Origin: Hydrogenispora ethanolica
GTDB taxonomy: Bacteria > Bacillota > UBA4882 > UBA8346
Direction of reading: 5' to 3'
Assembly (NCBI RefSeq): GCF_004340685.1
Contig: NZ_SLUN01000047.1
Coordinates: 1-41,766 of the forward strand
Length of the DNA: 41,766 nt
How positions within the stretch are numbered: position 1 is the stretch's first letter; each line of letters opens with the position of its first letter. Under the pieces are notes generated by a model. That model had not been told where the DNA came from and did not search any database. It saw only the letters and a program-made list of their open reading frames with translations. A program made the position numbers and the translations under genes. Positions 14,818 to 23,527 of this stretch are shown here, piece by piece.

Positions 14818-14945
14818 AAGCGTTGTGATAAACCCTGTCCGAAGGCCAGGGTGAACACAAAAGCTCAGAGAAGCAAGTGATAAAGTCGTTTTGAAATCCT
14901 CTTGCCAGTCGAATCGTTTGGAAAGACTTTATCACATGGCTTTTA
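14817..14945 (+). repeat. Structured intergenic element, copy 2
   Basis: About 129 bp matching copy 1. Hairpin 1 is CCCTG (14833-14837) / CAGGG (14847-14851) around TCCGAAGGC. The linker is AACACAAAAGCTCAGAGAAG. Hairpin 2 has the same perfect arms GTGATAAAGTC (14877-14887) and GACTTTATCAC (14925-14935), with AAGC / GGCTT outside, although the loop sequence differs from copy 1. Stems are kept while loops drift. It lies 55 bp ahead of the DUF2156 gene. Confidence 0.8.
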
Positions 14946-15000
14946 GTTTAGCCGACTGCACCGGCGATAAACTGGAATATCTTAGTCTATACTAAAGGAC

Positions 15001-15915
15001 ATGAATAACGTTATGATAAAATATCGCCAACTCAACCTCGATGATAAACCTGGCTTTGATCGGGCGCTCCAGTTGCTTCAACCCGCGTCATCCGATCTGA
15101 CATTTACGAATCTCTTTATGTGGAAGCATAATTATGGTTTAGAGGTCTATTATGATTCAGCCACGGATTTTTGGATTCTTTTCGCCCGACCTCCGCTGCC
15201 CAAATGGAAACCGTTTTTCTTGCCGCCTATCGGCGCTTGGTCTGATTCGGGGAAATTAGGTGGTGCCCTCGCGCTGATGGAAGAAACGGCCCAACTTGAA
15301 AAATTCCCGCTGCGGATTCGTCGCGCGCCGGCCCAATTGTTAGAATCTTTACAACGGCTCGATTCGGCTTTTACCGCCAAGGAAGAACGCTATACTTTTG
15401 ACTATCTTTACCGCAGCGCGGATTTGATTAACTTGGCGGGACGAAAATATCATGCCAAGCGGAATCACTTGAACCAGTTCATGCGGAAATACCATTGGGA
15501 ATTTCAGACGATCACCCCGCAGATCGCCGCCGAATGCCTGGAGCTGGAGGAAGAATGGTTCAACATCTCCAAGCACCGGGAATCGCTAACGGATGAGGAA
15601 TGGGCCATGGCCACAGTCTTCAATCATTTTTCGGAGTTAAAAGTCACTGGCGGCGTCATCCGGATCGACGGTCGAATTCAGGCGATCGCTGTCGGAGAAC
15701 CATTAAATCAAAATACCGTGGTGGTTCATATTGAAAAAGCCAATACCGAGTTCGACGGTATTTATGTCGCGATAAACCAGCTATTTGTGAAGGAATGTTG
15801 GTCGGACTGGGAGTTTATCAATCGTGAGGAAGATATGGGGATCGAAGGCCTTCAAAAAGCCAAATTATCCTATCATCCTTGCGGCTTTGTGGAAAAATAC
15901 AGCATCATGAAATAA
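15001..15915 (+). CDS. DUF2156 family protein (acyltransferase-like fold)
   Basis: 304-aa soluble protein of the stand-alone DUF2156 (COG4866) group, related in fold to the aminoacyl-phosphatidylglycerol synthase domain of MprF and to GNAT transferases. Typical features are [19 protein letters not shown] near the N-terminus, [20 protein letters not shown] in the middle, [17 protein letters not shown], and the closing [22 protein letters not shown]. The function of the stand-alone group is not established. AAAGGA (14994-14999) lies only 1 nt before ATG 15001 and 13 nt before the in-frame ATG 15013. The start is therefore ambiguous. A TATACT at 14988-14993 could even make the transcript nearly leaderless. 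Confidence 0.88.
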   Translation: MNNVMIKYRQLNLDDKPGFDRALQLLQPASSDLTFTNLFMWKHNYGLEVYYDSATDFWILFARPPLPKWKPFFLPPIGAWSDSGKLGGALALMEETAQLEKFPLRIRRAPAQLLESLQRLDSAFTAKEERYTFDYLYRSADLINLAGRKYHAKRNHLNQFMRKYHWEFQTITPQIAAECLELEEEWFNISKHRESLTDEEWAMATVFNHFSELKVTGGVIRIDGRIQAIAVGEPLNQNTVVVHIEKANTEFDGIYVAINQLFVKECWSDWEFINREEDMGIEGLQKAKLSYHPCGFVEKYSIMK

Positions 15916-15944
15916 TCTGGAAAAACAGGAAGGAGCAAGGAAGA

Positions 15945-16436
15945 ATGGCCACTGAATCTTCTTTCGATATCGTTTCGAAAGTCAATATGCAGGAAGTTGA
16001 TAATGCGGTAAATCAAACTTTAAAAGAGATCAGTCAACGGTATGATTTTAAAGGGAGCCACAGTGAGATCGTGGTCGACGCGGACAATATGAAAATTACC
16101 GCGGAGGATGATTATAAATTAAAAAGCGTTATCGAAATTTTAAAGACAAAGCTTATCAACAGAAAAGTGCCGGTACGGAATTTGGATTACAGCAAAATCG
16201 AGGAGGCCAGCGGGGGCTCCAAGCGTCAAAACATTAAAATCAAACAGGGAATTGAGAGCGAGGCCGCAAAAAAAATAGTCAAGGACATCAAAGGGCTCAA
16301 TTTGAAGGTGCAAGCCCAGATTATGAGCGATCAGGTGCGGGTGACCGGCAAAAACAAAGATGATCTCCAAAAAGTCATCGGGTTTTTACGAGAGAAAGAC
16401 TATGGCTTGGAATTGCAGTTCATCAATTACCGCTGA
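15945..16436 (+). CDS. yajQ: YajQ family cyclic-di-GMP/nucleotide-binding protein
   Basis: 163-aa protein matching the YajQ (UPF0234) family throughout: [20 protein letters not shown] at the start, then [63 protein letters not shown], and LQFINYR at the end. YajQ proteins have two ferredoxin-like RNA-binding-type domains. In Xanthomonas and Pseudomonas a member binds cyclic di-GMP and modulates a transcription factor. The ATG at 15945 is placed by AAGGAGCAAGGAAG. It follows the DUF2156 gene by 29 bp and precedes yqeK by 18 bp, so these may be one operon. Confidence 0.96.
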   Translation: MATESSFDIVSKVNMQEVDNAVNQTLKEISQRYDFKGSHSEIVVDADNMKITAEDDYKLKSVIEILKTKLINRKVPVRNLDYSKIEEASGGSKRQNIKIKQGIESEAAKKIVKDIKGLNLKVQAQIMSDQVRVTGKNKDDLQKVIGFLREKDYGLELQFINYR

Positions 16437-16454
16437 AGGTCGCGAGGTCTACTG

Positions 16455-17027
16455 ATGGATCGCACGGAGATAATCAATTATTTAAAGGAGCATGTGTCGT
16501 CCGCCCGGTTTCAACATTGTTTGGGGGTAGAAAAGACGGCGCTGGAGTTAACTTCCATGTTCGGTACCGCTCCGGAGCAAGCCAGTCCTGCGGCCTTACT
16601 TCATGATCTTTGCCGGGAGTATGCGCCAGATTCTCTATTGCAACTCGCAACCAATTTTGGTATAGTTATAGACGATATCCAACGCGCCGAGCCTTTGCTG
16701 CTGCACGGTTTGGTCGGAGCAGAGCTGGTCAGGAGGGAGTTGGGAATCACGGAGCCCTCGGTTCTGGAGGCAATTTCCTTCCACATTACCGGTGCTGCGA
16801 ATCTTACGCCGTTGGCTCGTTCGATTTTTGTGGCAGATTTTATCGAACCGGGACGGAGTTTTGAATATGCCCGGGAATTACGCAGAAAACTACCGATGTT
16901 ATCTGCCGATCAATTACTGTTGAGAGTATATAATCAAACAATTTGCTATGTGGTGAATCGGGGCTATTTAATCGATCCGAAAACTGTTGAGGGTCGGAAT
17001 GAATTAGTGTTTAAGGGAGTTCAATGA
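16455..17027 (+). CDS. yqeK: HD-domain hydrolase YqeK (diadenosine tetraphosphatase type)
   Basis: 190-aa HD-superfamily protein. Metal-binding residues are visible as H21 (RFQHCLGV), H50-D51 (ALLHDLCREY), H84 (LLLHGLVGAE) and H110 (ISFHITG), with D127 in VADFIEPGR. This is the pattern of bacterial YqeK, shown in other Firmicutes to cleave Ap4A symmetrically. The gene overlaps rsfS by 4 bp (ATGA), the usual yqeK-rsfS arrangement with nadD missing upstream. The ATG at 16455 is the first good start. Confidence 0.95.
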   Translation: MDRTEIINYLKEHVSSARFQHCLGVEKTALELTSMFGTAPEQASPAALLHDLCREYAPDSLLQLATNFGIVIDDIQRAEPLLLHGLVGAELVRRELGITEPSVLEAISFHITGAANLTPLARSIFVADFIEPGRSFEYARELRRKLPMLSADQLLLRVYNQTICYVVNRGYLIDPKTVEGRNELVFKGVQ

Positions 17028-17356
17028 ATAAAATTTTAGCTATTGCCAAAGCAGCTGCGGAAGAGAAGAAGGCTCACAATCCGCTTTTGTTGGATCTGCG
17101 GGCCATTTCCGGCGTTACCGATTATTTTTTGGTATGCTCCGGCAATAATCCGATTCAAGTGCGGGCTATTGCCGATAATATTTTGGATCACTTCCAGAAG
17201 GAAGGGGTTCCGCTTCCTTTTAAAGAAGGTTATCATGAAGGACTCTGGATTTTATTGGATTTAGGTGAAGTCGTCATCCATATCCTGCGCCAGGAAGAAC
17301 GGGAATTTTATGCTCTCGAACATCTTTGGCATGACGCTAAACCTTTGGTGTTATGA
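17024..17356 (+). CDS. rsfS: Ribosomal silencing factor RsfS
   Basis: 110-aa protein of the RsfS/Iojap family, which binds uL14 on the large ribosomal subunit and blocks subunit joining when nutrients are low. Family landmarks: LDLRAISGVTDYFLVCSGNN, VRAIADNIL, EGYHEGLWILLDLGEVVIHIL, and EEREFYALEHLWHDAK. The ATG overlaps the yqeK stop. It is the last gene before the leuS T-box leader. Confidence 0.97.
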   Translation: MNKILAIAKAAAEEKKAHNPLLLDLRAISGVTDYFLVCSGNNPIQVRAIADNILDHFQKEGVPLPFKEGYHEGLWILLDLGEVVIHILRQEEREFYALEHLWHDAKPLVL

Positions 17357-17374
17357 TCCATTAGAAGAAAATAT

Positions 17375-17600
17375 CTTCAAAAATCGATTTACGAATATTA
17401 GCTGCGAATAGGCCTAGTAAGTTTCTCTACAGAGATTCAGAGAGCCGTACATGGTGAGAATCGGCACTCCAGGGAGACTGAACTCAGCCTGGGAGCTAGC
17501 CCCGCCCGGGGTCACCGGGCTTTGAAAGGGTTCCTCGAACCGAATCAGGGTGGTACCGCGGATTGCTCGCCCCTGGCTGTGGCCGGGGTATTATTTTTTA
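17375..17600 (+). promoter_or_regulatory. T-box leader of leuS (leucine-specific)
   Basis: The T-box core AGGGTGGTACCGCG is at 17547-17560. The specifier loop shows GAACTCAG (17480-17487), giving CTC (Leu) at 17483-17485, which agrees with the downstream gene. The base after TGG is T, matching a tRNA discriminator A as in tRNA-Leu. The terminator follows immediately (GCCCCTGGC / GCCGGGG, 17569-17587, then TATTATTTTTT). Uncharged tRNA-Leu would stabilise the antiterminator and allow leuS expression. Confidence 0.93.
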
Positions 17601-17614
17601 TAGGAGGATTTACA

Positions 17615-20065
17615 ATGGGAAAAGTGGAGAAATATCATCATCTCGAAATTGAGCCGCGTTGGCAAAAAAAATGGGAAGAAGACGGTTTATATCAATCGGA
17701 TATTCGTAACGATCGACCCAAATACTATGCGCTCACCATGCTTCCATATCCCAGCGGGGATCTCCACATTGGCCATTGGTATGCTTTTACTCCCTCCGAC
17801 GCCTTCGCACGATATAAAAGAATGTCCGGCTTTAACGTGTTGTTTCCGATGGGTTTCGACGCTTTTGGCTTGCCGGCGGAAAATGCCGCCATCAAGCGAA
17901 AAATTCACCCGTTCCACTGGACCATCAAGAATATTGAGAACATGCGTATGCAGCTCCGCTCCATGGGGGCGACATTCGATTGGCGTCGGGAAGCAGTTTC
18001 CTGCTTGCCCGGATTTTACCGCTGGACCCAATGGTTCTTCTTGAAATTCTATGAAAAAGGGATAGCTTATCGCCGCTATTCGCCGGTAGATTTTTGTCCT
18101 TCTTGCAATACTACGCTGGCCCGGGAACAGGTTTGGGGCGAAGACCGTCATTGTGAACGCTGTAATACTCCGGTGATCAAAAAAGAATTGAATCAATGGT
18201 TCTTTAAGATTACGGATTACGCGGATGAGTTATTGGATTTCTCGAAGATCGAATGGCCGGAACGGGTTATTACCATGCAGCAAAATTGGATCGGTCGCAG
18301 CGAAGGCGCGGAAGTAGTTTTTCATACCGAAGCGGGCCAACCGATTAAGATTTTTACGACCCGTCCCGATACGCTTTGGGGAGTTACCTTCATGGTCCTC
18401 GCACCGGAACATCCTTTGGTAGCACAGATCACGACTCCCGATCAACGAGATTTGGTGAATGAGTATGTGGCACAGGCCGGCCGGCAAAGTGAAATTGAAC
18501 GTTTGGCCACGACCAAGGAAAAAACTGGGGTGTTTACCGGAGCCTATGCCATTAACCCGGTGAATGGAGAACGAGTTCCTATCTGGATCGCCGATTATGT
18601 TATGATGGGGTATGGTACTGGCGCAATTATGGCGGTTCCTGCCCATGATGAGCGAGATTTCGCCTTCGCAACCAAGTATCAACTCCCGGTGAAGATCGTG
18701 ATTGCCCCGCCGGGCTGGTCGGGGTCTGAACCATTAAGCAGTGCTTATACGGGAGTCGAAGAAGGTTTGCTGGTCAATTCCGGTCAATTCAACGGTACAT
18801 TGGCGCAAGACGCCAAATCTCTAGTGACTCGATGGCTCGAGGAAAAAGGTCTCGGGACTAAAGCAGTCAATTACCGTTTACGGGACTGGTTGATCAGCCG
18901 TCAACGTTATTGGGGCGCTCCGATTCCTATTGTGTATTGTGAAAAATGTGGCACTGTCCCAGTTCCAGAAAAGGATCTCCCGGTGCTGTTGCCGGAAGAC
19001 GCTGAATTTCTGCCGACTGGTGAGTCGCCGCTTCGATATCATGAAGGGTTCCGGAAGACAACGTGTCCGAAATGCGGCGGTCCGGCAGAAAGAGAAACCG
19101 ATACCATGGATACTTTTATGTGTTCTTCCTGGTATCAGTATGCCTATTTAAGCCCGTATTATCAAGGGGATATTCCGTTCGACAGGAAAGAAGCGGAATA
19201 TTGGCTCCCGGTCGATATGTATACCGGCGGAGTCGAACATGCTTGTATGCATCTTATTTATACTCGGTTTTTTACTAAAGCAATGCGGGACCTCGGCTTG
19301 GTCAATTTCGACGAACCCATGCTCAGACTCAGAAATCAGGGGATCATTCTGGGCGAAGATAGCGAAAAAATGAGTAAGTCCCGCGGCAATGTGGTGGCAC
19401 CCGATGATTTGGTCCAAAAATATGGCGCCGATGCGGTCCGGACGTATTTAATGTTTGGCTGGCGCTGGGAACAGGGCGGACCCTGGGATAGCCGAGGCGC
19501 CGAGGGAATGTACAGGTTTATGAATCGAATTTGGGATTTGACTTTAGAGCCGGTGAGTCCCAACCAGAATGAAGAGAGCGCCAAAATATTACGGCGCAAG
19601 ACCCACCAAACTATCGCGAAAGCGACTCGTGATTTGGAAGGTTTTTCATTCAATACCTATATTGCTGCACTAATGGAATTTTCCAATGTAATGGCCAAAT
19701 ATAAGGCGGACACTTACGGCTCTGAGGCCTGGAATGAAGCGGTACAAGCGATTCTTCTGCTTTTGGCTCCCGCTGCGCCGCATATTACGGAGGAGATTTG
19801 GAACCGTTTGGGCCTGGGTTACTCGATTCATTCCCAGAAATGGCCGGAATCGAACCCGGAATTGGCAGCTGAGGAAACAGTGGAGATCGTGCTACAAGTC
19901 AACGGTAAAATACGTGAAAAAGTTGTCGTTGCTGTGGGAAGCAGCGAAGCTGAATTGCGTGAAATCGGCGTAAATCATCCAACCATAGTCAAAGCTACTG
20001 AAGGAAAGACCGTAAAGAAAGTGATCATCGTTCCAGGACGTTTAATCAATATTGTTATCGTCTAA
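17615..20065 (+). CDS. leuS: Leucyl-tRNA synthetase
   Basis: 816-aa class I synthetase that charges tRNA-Leu. The ATG at 17615 follows AGGAGG (17603-17608); the open frame upstream is only the T-box leader. HIGH appears as HIGH at 51-54 (PYPSGDLHIGHW) and KMSKS at 585-589. The zinc-ribbon cysteines CPSCNTTLAREQVWGEDRHC and then ERC lie near residue 155-180, and the CP1 editing domain contains TTRPDTLWGVTFMVLAPEHP. MCSSWYQYAYLSPYY and DMYTGGVEHACMHLIYTRFF identify LeuRS specifically. The C-terminal anticodon-binding and LeuRS tail follow. Length is normal for bacteria. Confidence 0.98.
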   Translation: MGKVEKYHHLEIEPRWQKKWEEDGLYQSDIRNDRPKYYALTMLPYPSGDLHIGHWYAFTPSDAFARYKRMSGFNVLFPMGFDAFGLPAENAAIKRKIHPFHWTIKNIENMRMQLRSMGATFDWRREAVSCLPGFYRWTQWFFLKFYEKGIAYRRYSPVDFCPSCNTTLAREQVWGEDRHCERCNTPVIKKELNQWFFKITDYADELLDFSKIEWPERVITMQQNWIGRSEGAEVVFHTEAGQPIKIFTTRPDTLWGVTFMVLAPEHPLVAQITTPDQRDLVNEYVAQAGRQSEIERLATTKEKTGVFTGAYAINPVNGERVPIWIADYVMMGYGTGAIMAVPAHDERDFAFATKYQLPVKIVIAPPGWSGSEPLSSAYTGVEEGLLVNSGQFNGTLAQDAKSLVTRWLEEKGLGTKAVNYRLRDWLISRQRYWGAPIPIVYCEKCGTVPVPEKDLPVLLPEDAEFLPTGESPLRYHEGFRKTTCPKCGGPAERETDTMDTFMCSSWYQYAYLSPYYQGDIPFDRKEAEYWLPVDMYTGGVEHACMHLIYTRFFTKAMRDLGLVNFDEPMLRLRNQGIILGEDSEKMSKSRGNVVAPDDLVQKYGADAVRTYLMFGWRWEQGGPWDSRGAEGMYRFMNRIWDLTLEPVSPNQNEESAKILRRKTHQTIAKATRDLEGFSFNTYIAALMEFSNVMAKYKADTYGSEAWNEAVQAILLLLAPAAPHITEEIWNRLGLGYSIHSQKWPESNPELAAEETVEIVLQVNGKIREKVVVAVGSSEAELREIGVNHPTIVKATEGKTVKKVIIVPGRLINIVIV

Positions 20066-20096
20066 AAATACGAAAATCAATTACCAAAACAGTAAG

Positions 20097-20120
20097 CCCG
20101 GGGCAACCCGGGTTTTTTTT
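20097..20120 (+). terminator. Intrinsic terminator of leuS
   Basis: CCCGGG (20097-20102), loop GCAA and CCCGGG (20107-20112) form a tight hairpin followed by eight T residues. Confidence 0.93.
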
Positions 20121-20192
20121 GTTTGAATAGAACCCCAGCGCTAAGGGGAATTTATCAGGGAGTTTTCGTATTTCAACGACGAGGTGGAAGAT

Positions 20193-21458
20193 TTGAAAAC
20201 CGGCAAAAAACTGAAACCGATTATCATAGGTTGCCTTGTTTGCGTTATCGGTTATCTAATGGTGATTAGCTATATTCAATCTACCTCTTTTCCAAAATAT
20301 ATTCAAATAAGCCCCGGTCAAAAATTAAACCTTCCGATTCACTATCCGCTCAGTTTTCATCAAAAAAAAACTGATCATTTTCGCTCTGGAACGATAGGGC
20401 ATTACGATCTCCAACTCAAATTGTTAGGCGCCATTCCCATCAAAACTTTTCATGTTGTTGTCAAAAAACCATTACTAGTGGTTCCTGGAGGCCAATCAGT
20501 AGGAGTCCTTTATTCGAGTCGCGGCGTAGTAGTAGTTGGATTAGTATCCCTCAAAAATCAGGAGGCTAAGGAATGCTCACCGGCCCGGGATGCCGGGCTT
20601 AAACCGGGGGATATTATATTGGAACTTGATGGTAAACCGGTAAATGTCGTGGAAGAAGTGGAGGAGGCAATAAAAAAGTATCAGGAATCTCAAGCTAAAA
20701 TCGTTTTGACCATTAAGAGAAACGAGCTGGTCATGCACTTGCCGATCCGACCTGTTTTAGCGGAGAACCCAACCGGATTTTCGAAGAAAAAATATATGCT
20801 AGGCATTCTGATTGAAGATCCCGCTGCGGGAGTGGGTACGCTTTCGTTTTATGACCCTCTGTCTGGACGGTTTGCGGGGCTTGGTCATCGTATCTCGGAT
20901 TTTGCCGGGAAAAAAGAGATCCCTTTTCAAAATGGAGAAATTGTGGTTGCGAACATTACTGGATTAAAAATGGGGACCCCCGGTCGACCGGGGGAGAAGA
21001 TTGGACTGTTTAATATTAATACCAGCCCCATAGGGAAAATTAATAAAAACACCCAATTCGGTATCTATGGAACCTTGTATCCTCATTTCAATCATAGCCA
21101 AGATCAAACGACTCCAGTCGCTTATCTTTCTGAAATAAAAAAAGGTGCGGCGGAAATATATACAGTCATTCAAGGAACAAAGGTTGAAAAATTCGAAATT
21201 GAAATTATTAAGGTTTACCCGCAGGATCGTCCCAGAGATAAAGGGTTAATCATTAAAGTCACGGACAAGAGGTTGTTGAATTTGACTGGGGGGATTATTC
21301 AAGGCATGAGTGGAAGCCCGATCATTCAAAACGGTAAATTAGTGGGGGCTGTCACCCATGTTTTTGTGAATGATCCAACGAAGGGTTACGGGGTCCTGGC
21401 AGAATGGATGGTACAAGAAATGAGCCGCAAAACAAAGAAAATGTCCAAAGCATCTTAG
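20193..21458 (+). CDS. spoIVB: SpoIVB serine peptidase
   Basis: Sporulation signalling protease made in the forespore; in Bacillus it cleaves SpoIVFA to activate pro-sigma-K processing. A single N-terminal helix (about residues 9-29, LKPIIIGCLVCVIGYLMVIS) anchors it. A PDZ domain follows near residues 95-190 (AGLKPGDIILELDGKPV). The SpoIVB peptidase domain has its histidine in FAGLGHRISD (H232) and the serine in GGIIQGMSGSPI (S373). The TTG at 20193 is preferred because GAGGTGG lies 5 nt upstream; GTG 20184 is an alternative. The gene directly precedes spo0A, the conserved order in spore formers. Its terminator overlaps the stop codon. Confidence 0.95.
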   Translation: MKTGKKLKPIIIGCLVCVIGYLMVISYIQSTSFPKYIQISPGQKLNLPIHYPLSFHQKKTDHFRSGTIGHYDLQLKLLGAIPIKTFHVVVKKPLLVVPGGQSVGVLYSSRGVVVVGLVSLKNQEAKECSPARDAGLKPGDIILELDGKPVNVVEEVEEAIKKYQESQAKIVLTIKRNELVMHLPIRPVLAENPTGFSKKKYMLGILIEDPAAGVGTLSFYDPLSGRFAGLGHRISDFAGKKEIPFQNGEIVVANITGLKMGTPGRPGEKIGLFNINTSPIGKINKNTQFGIYGTLYPHFNHSQDQTTPVAYLSEIKKGAAEIYTVIQGTKVEKFEIEIIKVYPQDRPRDKGLIIKVTDKRLLNLTGGIIQGMSGSPIIQNGKLVGAVTHVFVNDPTKGYGVLAEWMVQEMSRKTKKMSKAS

Positions 21459-21473
21459 GATGCTTCTTTTTTT
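21448..21473 (+). terminator. Intrinsic terminator overlapping the spoIVB stop
   Basis: AAGCATC (21448-21454) and GATGCTT (21459-21465) form a hairpin whose loop contains the spoIVB stop codon; a C-interrupted T-tract follows. It separates spoIVB from spo0A transcription. Confidence 0.8.
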
Positions 21474-21546
21474 AGCTGAAATTACCCCATAAAAAGGAAT
21501 TTGTGAATTGGATAGCGAAGTAAAGTAAAAAATGGGGGTGTAACAT

Positions 21547-22344
21547 TTGCAAGCGATTAACATCGGGATAGTTGATGACAATCGGGAATTTTGTCAGTTG
21601 TTATCGGATTATTTTTCAACGAAACCCGAGATCAACGTAGTAGCGATAGGATATACCGGTTTAGACGCCATTTCCATTTTGCAACAACAAGAAATTCAAG
21701 TTTTACTTTTAGACATGATTATGCCTGAACTTGACGGCTTGGCTGTACTTCAATGGGTGAAATCCAATCAACTAAAGAACCGACCGAAAATTATCATTTT
21801 TTCCGCCTTTGCTCAGGAAGAAGTCGCCCGCAATGCTTTACAGCTTGGTGTAGATTATTATATACTTAAGCCTTTTGACTTGAATATTCTATCTCAGCGA
21901 ATGATCGAGATCGCCAACGGCCCGTCCAAAGAGGTTATTTCCAATCGCCAACCAATTTACCCCAAAAATTCTGAAACCGCCTTCAATGAATTGGAGGTTG
22001 AAGTCACCAAAGTCATTCAACAGCTGAGAATTCCCCCAAATTTTAAAGGGTATTCTTATTTACGACACGCGATTCTGATGACCATTAAAGAGCCAGGATT
22101 GATCAACGAAGTCACAAAGCGATTGTACCCGATGATAGCCGAGCATTATAATACCACGAAGCACCGGGTGGAGCGCTCTATGCGTTTTGCCATTGAAACC
22201 GCTTGGAGTAAAGGCGATGTTGATGTGCTTCATGAACTATTTGGTTACTGCGTGGACGATAAAAAAGGAAAACCAACCAATGCCTCTTTTGTGGCGAAAA
22301 TAGCGGATAAAATTCGTCTCGAAAAGAAAATGAGAGCCATCTGA
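21547..22344 (+). CDS. spo0A: Sporulation master regulator Spo0A
   Basis: 265-aa response regulator that commits the cell to sporulation. The receiver domain (1-120) has acidic residues D10 and D11, phosphoacceptor D56 (LLLDMIMP), switch S86 and K108 (ILKPFD). The C-terminal Spo0A DNA-binding domain shows IPPNFKGYSYLRHAI, YPMIAEHYNTTKHRVERSMR (recognition helix region) and HAIETAW-like FAIETAWSKGD. It recognises TGNCGAA boxes. The TTG at 21547 follows GGGGGTG. The gene lies behind spoIVB and 13 bp ahead of the steA-like gene. Confidence 0.98.
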   Translation: MQAINIGIVDDNREFCQLLSDYFSTKPEINVVAIGYTGLDAISILQQQEIQVLLLDMIMPELDGLAVLQWVKSNQLKNRPKIIIFSAFAQEEVARNALQLGVDYYILKPFDLNILSQRMIEIANGPSKEVISNRQPIYPKNSETAFNELEVEVTKVIQQLRIPPNFKGYSYLRHAILMTIKEPGLINEVTKRLYPMIAEHYNTTKHRVERSMRFAIETAWSKGDVDVLHELFGYCVDDKKGKPTNASFVAKIADKIRLEKKMRAI

Positions 22345-22357
22345 CGGAGGGATTGAT

Positions 22358-23479
22358 TTGGATATCAAGGCGAAAGCCCGTCTCGATCCGCGGACCAAAA
22401 ACCTTGTAAAGCGGATTCAACCGGGTGAAATCGCAATCATTAATCATGCCGATCTCGATCATGTCGCAGCAGATTCTTTAGTGAAAGCTCGAGTAAAAAT
22501 GGTTGTCAATGCGAGTCCTTCCATTACCGGCCGTTACCCCAATTTGGGCCCTTCTGTTTTGCTCAACGAAGGGATCAATATCCTCGACAATGTTGGGAAG
22601 GACATTTTCCAGAAGATTCACGAGGGAGATTTCATTGAAGTTAGGGAAAATCAAATCTGGAAAGATAATATCATCGTCGCCCAGGGGCAATACCTCGAAT
22701 CGGAATCGGTCAATAAACGGTTGCGGGAAATTCGTGGCAACTTGGCCGAAGAGCTAGAAAAGTTTTTACAAAACACTTTAGAATACGCTTCGAAAGAGAA
22801 AGATTTAATCCTTGACACTTTGGCAATGCCCGAAGTAAATGTTAAATTCGAGGGCAGACCGGTTTTGGTAGTCGTTCGGGGCCAAAATTACAGGGAAGAC
22901 TTGACGATTATCAAGCCTTATATTGATGATGTCAATCCGGTTTTAATCGGTGTGGATGGCGGCGCTGACGCACTGCTTGAATTCGGTTATAAACCAGATC
23001 TCATTGTGGGAGATATGGACAGTGTCACCGATGAAGCTTTAAAAAACTGTCCAGAGATAATTGTTCATGCTTACCCTGACGGAAGAGCGCCTGGGTTAAA
23101 ACGTATTGAAGACCTGAATCTAACGGCAAAGCTTTTTCCTGCTCCTGGTACCAGTGAAGATATTACGTTATTGTTAGCGTATGAAAAAGGAGCGGATTTG
23201 ATTGTGGCGGTAGGAACTCATTCCAATATGATCGACTTTCTTGAGAAAGGCCGGGCGGGAATGGGAAGTACTTTTCTCGTCCGCTTAAAAGTGGGTTCTA
23301 TTCTCGTTGATGCCCGGGGTGTTAGCAAAATTTATCAAGGCAGATTAAAACTTCGTTATTTAGTACAATTAGCGATGGCAGGAGTGTTGGTGATCATCAC
23401 AGTCCTCTACCAGACGCAATGGTCGCGTGACTTTCTTCGCGCTTTATGGTTGCAAATGAAAGTACTATTTAATCTTTAG
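22358..23479 (+). CDS. steA: SteA-like protein (thiamin pyrophosphokinase-like domain plus C-terminal membrane helix)
   Basis: 373-aa protein of the family named SteA in Corynebacterium, where SteA and SteB form a complex that activates a septal peptidoglycan hydrolase. The N-terminal part has GEIAIINHADLDHVAADSLV and VVNASPSITGRYPNLGP. A TPK-like catalytic-fold core follows (LIGVDGGADALLEFGYKPDLIVGDMDSV), then TSEDITLLLAYEKGADLIVAVGTHSN. One transmembrane helix lies near residues 331-350 (YLVQLAMAGVLVIITVLYQ). The TTG at 22358 follows CGGAGGG. It is 13 bp behind spo0A and 48 bp ahead of the steB/mctB-like gene, so it is probably co-transcribed with both. Confidence 0.88.
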   Translation: MDIKAKARLDPRTKNLVKRIQPGEIAIINHADLDHVAADSLVKARVKMVVNASPSITGRYPNLGPSVLLNEGINILDNVGKDIFQKIHEGDFIEVRENQIWKDNIIVAQGQYLESESVNKRLREIRGNLAEELEKFLQNTLEYASKEKDLILDTLAMPEVNVKFEGRPVLVVVRGQNYREDLTIIKPYIDDVNPVLIGVDGGADALLEFGYKPDLIVGDMDSVTDEALKNCPEIIVHAYPDGRAPGLKRIEDLNLTAKLFPAPGTSEDITLLLAYEKGADLIVAVGTHSNMIDFLEKGRAGMGSTFLVRLKVGSILVDARGVSKIYQGRLKLRYLVQLAMAGVLVIITVLYQTQWSRDFLRALWLQMKVLFNL

Positions 23480-23527
23480 CTGAAGTGAAAAAACAGAAAT
23501 CGTTCACTGTTATGTAAGGTGGTTAAA

